Source: Acidimicrobiia bacterium (GTDB taxonomy: Bacteria; Actinomycetota; Acidimicrobiia; Acidimicrobiales; VFJN01). Taken from it: a DNA stretch of 62,540 bases. Shown here one piece after another: positions 60,974 through 62,540 of the stretch. Under the pieces are notes generated by a model. The model worked only from the letters and a program-made list of their open reading frames with translations. It was not told where the DNA came from and made no database searches. The position numbers and the translations under genes were made by a program. The stretch covers positions 1 to 62,540 of the forward strand of contig SHVB01000017.1 of NCBI GenBank assembly GCA_009694375.1, read 5' to 3'. How positions within the stretch are numbered: the stretch's first letter is position 1; every line of letters starts with the position of its first letter.

Positions 60974-62540
60974 ATGCCTGCGCTACTCACGGGCACTGAT
61001 GATGCACGCGTGGTGGTGACGCCAACGGAGGTGGAGAGCCACGCCCCGGTTGGTGTTCTGGGTCCAGTCGGAACGACCCCGAAGACCTGGCTGGGGCGTC
61101 ACCGCTACGGCCTGTTGGCGGCGGTGGTTCTCGTGCTCGTCGGCTCACAGACCCTGAACGGGCAATGGTCCACGGACATGTGGGAGCACGTGGCGGTGGT
61201 GCGTGAACTCATGGCGCACCCGTTCGATCCAACCCATCCACAACTGCTGTCGCCGGCTACTCATCCGGGCTTCTCTCCGTACACCGTTGCCCTGGCTCTG
61301 GTGGGCCAAGCATCTGGCGGGGGGGCTGTGGCGGTCTTGTCGGTAGCGGCAATTCTGAACGTGGCCTTCCTGCTGGGAGCACTGCAGCGGCTCGTGCTGG
61401 AGGTAACCGACAATGTCCGGGCGCCGTTTTGGGCGCTGGTGTTCTTGTTGGCGCTCTGGGGCATGGCTCCCTATCGGTACAGCGGGTTCTTCGGGCTCAA
61501 CTCAATCGGCTTCGTCGCCCCCTACCCGTCGACGTTCGCCACCGCAGTGGGTTTTGCGACGCTGGTGGCAGCGGTGCGCTACTCGCGGGGCGGACGGCGC
61601 GCACTCCTGTTGGCGGTAACTATCGGTGCGGCCACGGTGGTGCTCGTGCATCCGCTGTCGGCCTCCTGGCTAGTTCCGGCCCTGGTCGGTGTGGCGATCA
61701 GTTGGCGCGCCGGTGTGCGTTCTTTGGCCTCCTTCGGCGCCGCATTGGCGCTGGCGCTAGGGCTATGTCTGCTGTGGCCGTATTACTCGCTAGCTCAGTT
61801 GCTGACGGAGTCCTCCGGGTTGGAGTCGCTGAACCAGGCCATGTACACCGATGTGCTGCTGCGTGTTTTCCCCATGTTGCTCGGGTTGGTGGTGGTGTTG
61901 CGCCGGACCCGAGAGGATCGGCGGGACCTACTAGGGCTGTGGCTGGGGGGCGCGCTGGGGCTCTACGCCGTCGGAGCGGTACTGGACAAGTCCACCTATG
62001 GACGCGCGCTGGCGTTCGTCGTGGTGGTTTTGGTGATGGCCCTAGCCGATGGGGTGGGAAGGGTCGAGGCGAGCTGGTCGGAGCGCTCCGCCAGTAGGGG
62101 GGAAAGAATCGGGGTGGTGGTGCTGGTGGGCCTGCTCGTGGCGGGGCTGGCTACCTCTCGCGGCGGGATCATCCGAATGGTTCCAGGGCCGCTGCTGCCG
62201 GGTTCGATCAGCGGGTCCGAGGAGTTGGTCCGACCTGATGAACGCTACGACTTCCTGGTGGGTCGGGTCGGACCGAACGAGGTGGTGGTGGGCTCTCGAC
62301 TCGCCGACACCCGGGTCATTCCGGCGCTGGCGGGTCGTACGCTCGCCCTCAGCGTGGCCCGTCCCTTCGTGGCCGATGCGGATGAGCGGCTGCGGGCTCA
62401 GCGCGAATTCCTTGATCCGGCTACCTCCCGGGAACGGCGAGGCGAGCTTCAGGATCGCTATCGGGTGCGCTTCGTCCTGCTCCAGGCCCAAGATGATCGA
62501 GATCGTCGTCTCGTGGTGAACCTGGAAAGAGCGGGGGCAT
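60974..62540 (+). CDS. Large multi-pass membrane protein, possibly GT-C glycosyltransferase (cut by window end)
   Basis: The frame is open from ATG 60974 to the end of the window (522 codons), so the 3' end is missing. After about 35 polar residues there is a first membrane helix (GLLAAVVLVLVGSQTL). An outer loop with WSTDMWEHVAVVRELMAHP follows, then HPGFSPY and about ten more hydrophobic helices. An acidic loop after the first helix is typical of GT-C glycosyltransferases that use polyprenyl-linked sugars, but no family-specific motif was recognised. After residue 420 the protein becomes soluble (RYDFLVGRVGPNEVVVGSRLAD). The function is inferred only at fold level. Confidence 0.72.
   Translation, partial: MPALLTGTDDARVVVTPTEVESHAPVGVLGPVGTTPKTWLGRHRYGLLAAVVLVLVGSQTLNGQWSTDMWEHVAVVRELMAHPFDPTHPQLLSPATHPGFSPYTVALALVGQASGGGAVAVLSVAAILNVAFLLGALQRLVLEVTDNVRAPFWALVFLLALWGMAPYRYSGFFGLNSIGFVAPYPSTFATAVGFATLVAAVRYSRGGRRALLLAVTIGAATVVLVHPLSASWLVPALVGVAISWRAGVRSLASFGAALALALGLCLLWPYYSLAQLLTESSGLESLNQAMYTDVLLRVFPMLLGLVVVLRRTREDRRDLLGLWLGGALGLYAVGAVLDKSTYGRALAFVVVVLVMALADGVGRVEASWSERSASRGERIGVVVLVGLLVAGLATSRGGIIRMVPGPLLPGSISGSEELVRPDERYDFLVGRVGPNEVVVGSRLADTRVIPALAGRTLALSVARPFVADADERLRAQREFLDPATSRERRGELQDRYRVRFVLLQAQDDRDRRLVVNLERAGA

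Noticed and set aside
60598-60999. 133-aa plus-strand frame after tRNA-Asn
   Set aside because: No motif, TTG start without a ribosome-binding site, and it overlaps the better supported membrane protein gene by 26 bases.

Overview
The window is 62.5 kb of high-GC bacterial chromosome, dense with genes and rich in GTG starts and 4-base ATGA/GTGA gene overlaps. The gene content points to an actinobacterium. It includes an F420-type LLM oxidoreductase, a BldD-like regulator, a PAC2 protein, FolP2-type dihydropteroate synthase, HrcA with a CIRCE-like operator, an actinobacterial-style Tad pilus locus without secretin, and an orphan fatty acyl-AMP ligase. The style (leuS, comEA/comEC, holA, rpsT, lepA, hrcA-dnaJ-rsmE, Tad genes, era, recO, glyS, ppdK, dnaG-rpoD in sequence) suggests the class Acidimicrobiia. 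That placement is inference; no rRNA is present. No CRISPR array, insertion sequence, prophage or integron was seen.

Layout. 1-1.0 kb: fragment of a secreted beta-propeller gene, a pentapeptide-repeat remnant and tRNA-Ala(GGC). 1.1-9.9 kb: leuS with a coupled HNH-like gene, a fatty acyl-AMP ligase, an F420 oxidoreductase, PAC2, an aminoglycoside-phosphotransferase-like kinase and a thioredoxin-TPR protein. 10-16.7 kb: comEA-comEC (DNA uptake), folP2-type gene, holA, rpsT, lepA. 16.8-23.9 kb: photolyase, panE, the CIRCE-controlled hrcA-dnaJ-rsmE operon, a BldD-like regulator with a c-di-GMP-type motif, and hemW.

23.9-32.8 kb is a complete-looking Tad pilus locus. tadA-tadB-tadC, a Flp-like pilin and three TadE-like pseudopilins lie on the minus strand, as do cpaB and tadZ. 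Between the two blocks sits a divergent plus-strand trio: a membrane pseudokinase, a LysM membrane protein and a small Cys/Trp protein. This trio is the best candidate for an undescribed module (possible regulation or wall anchoring of the pilus).

32.8-39.4 kb: an excisionase-type HTH protein, an uncharacterised conserved protein, then phoH-ybeY-CorC/HlyC-like-era and a DinG-type helicase. 39.5-43.8 kb: a minus-strand run encoding exported proteins (YczE-like membrane protein, cupredoxin lipoprotein, beta-helix lipoprotein, DUF1996 protein) and an SCO6745-like protein. 43.9-48.7 kb: a tightly coupled lipoprotein / adaptor / ABC ATPase / permease operon. The adaptor carries Calx-beta-like domains, and its start lies inside a 24-bp tandem repeat that also holds the stop codon of the preceding gene.

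48.8-60.5 kb: uppS, recO, an RDD protein, glyS, a strongly structured leader, ppdK, TerC-type protein, gluQRS, dnaG and the principal sigma factor in overlapping order, then tRNA-Asn(GTT). 60.5-62.5 kb: about 500 bp without a convincing gene, then a large multi-pass membrane protein that runs off the end of the window.
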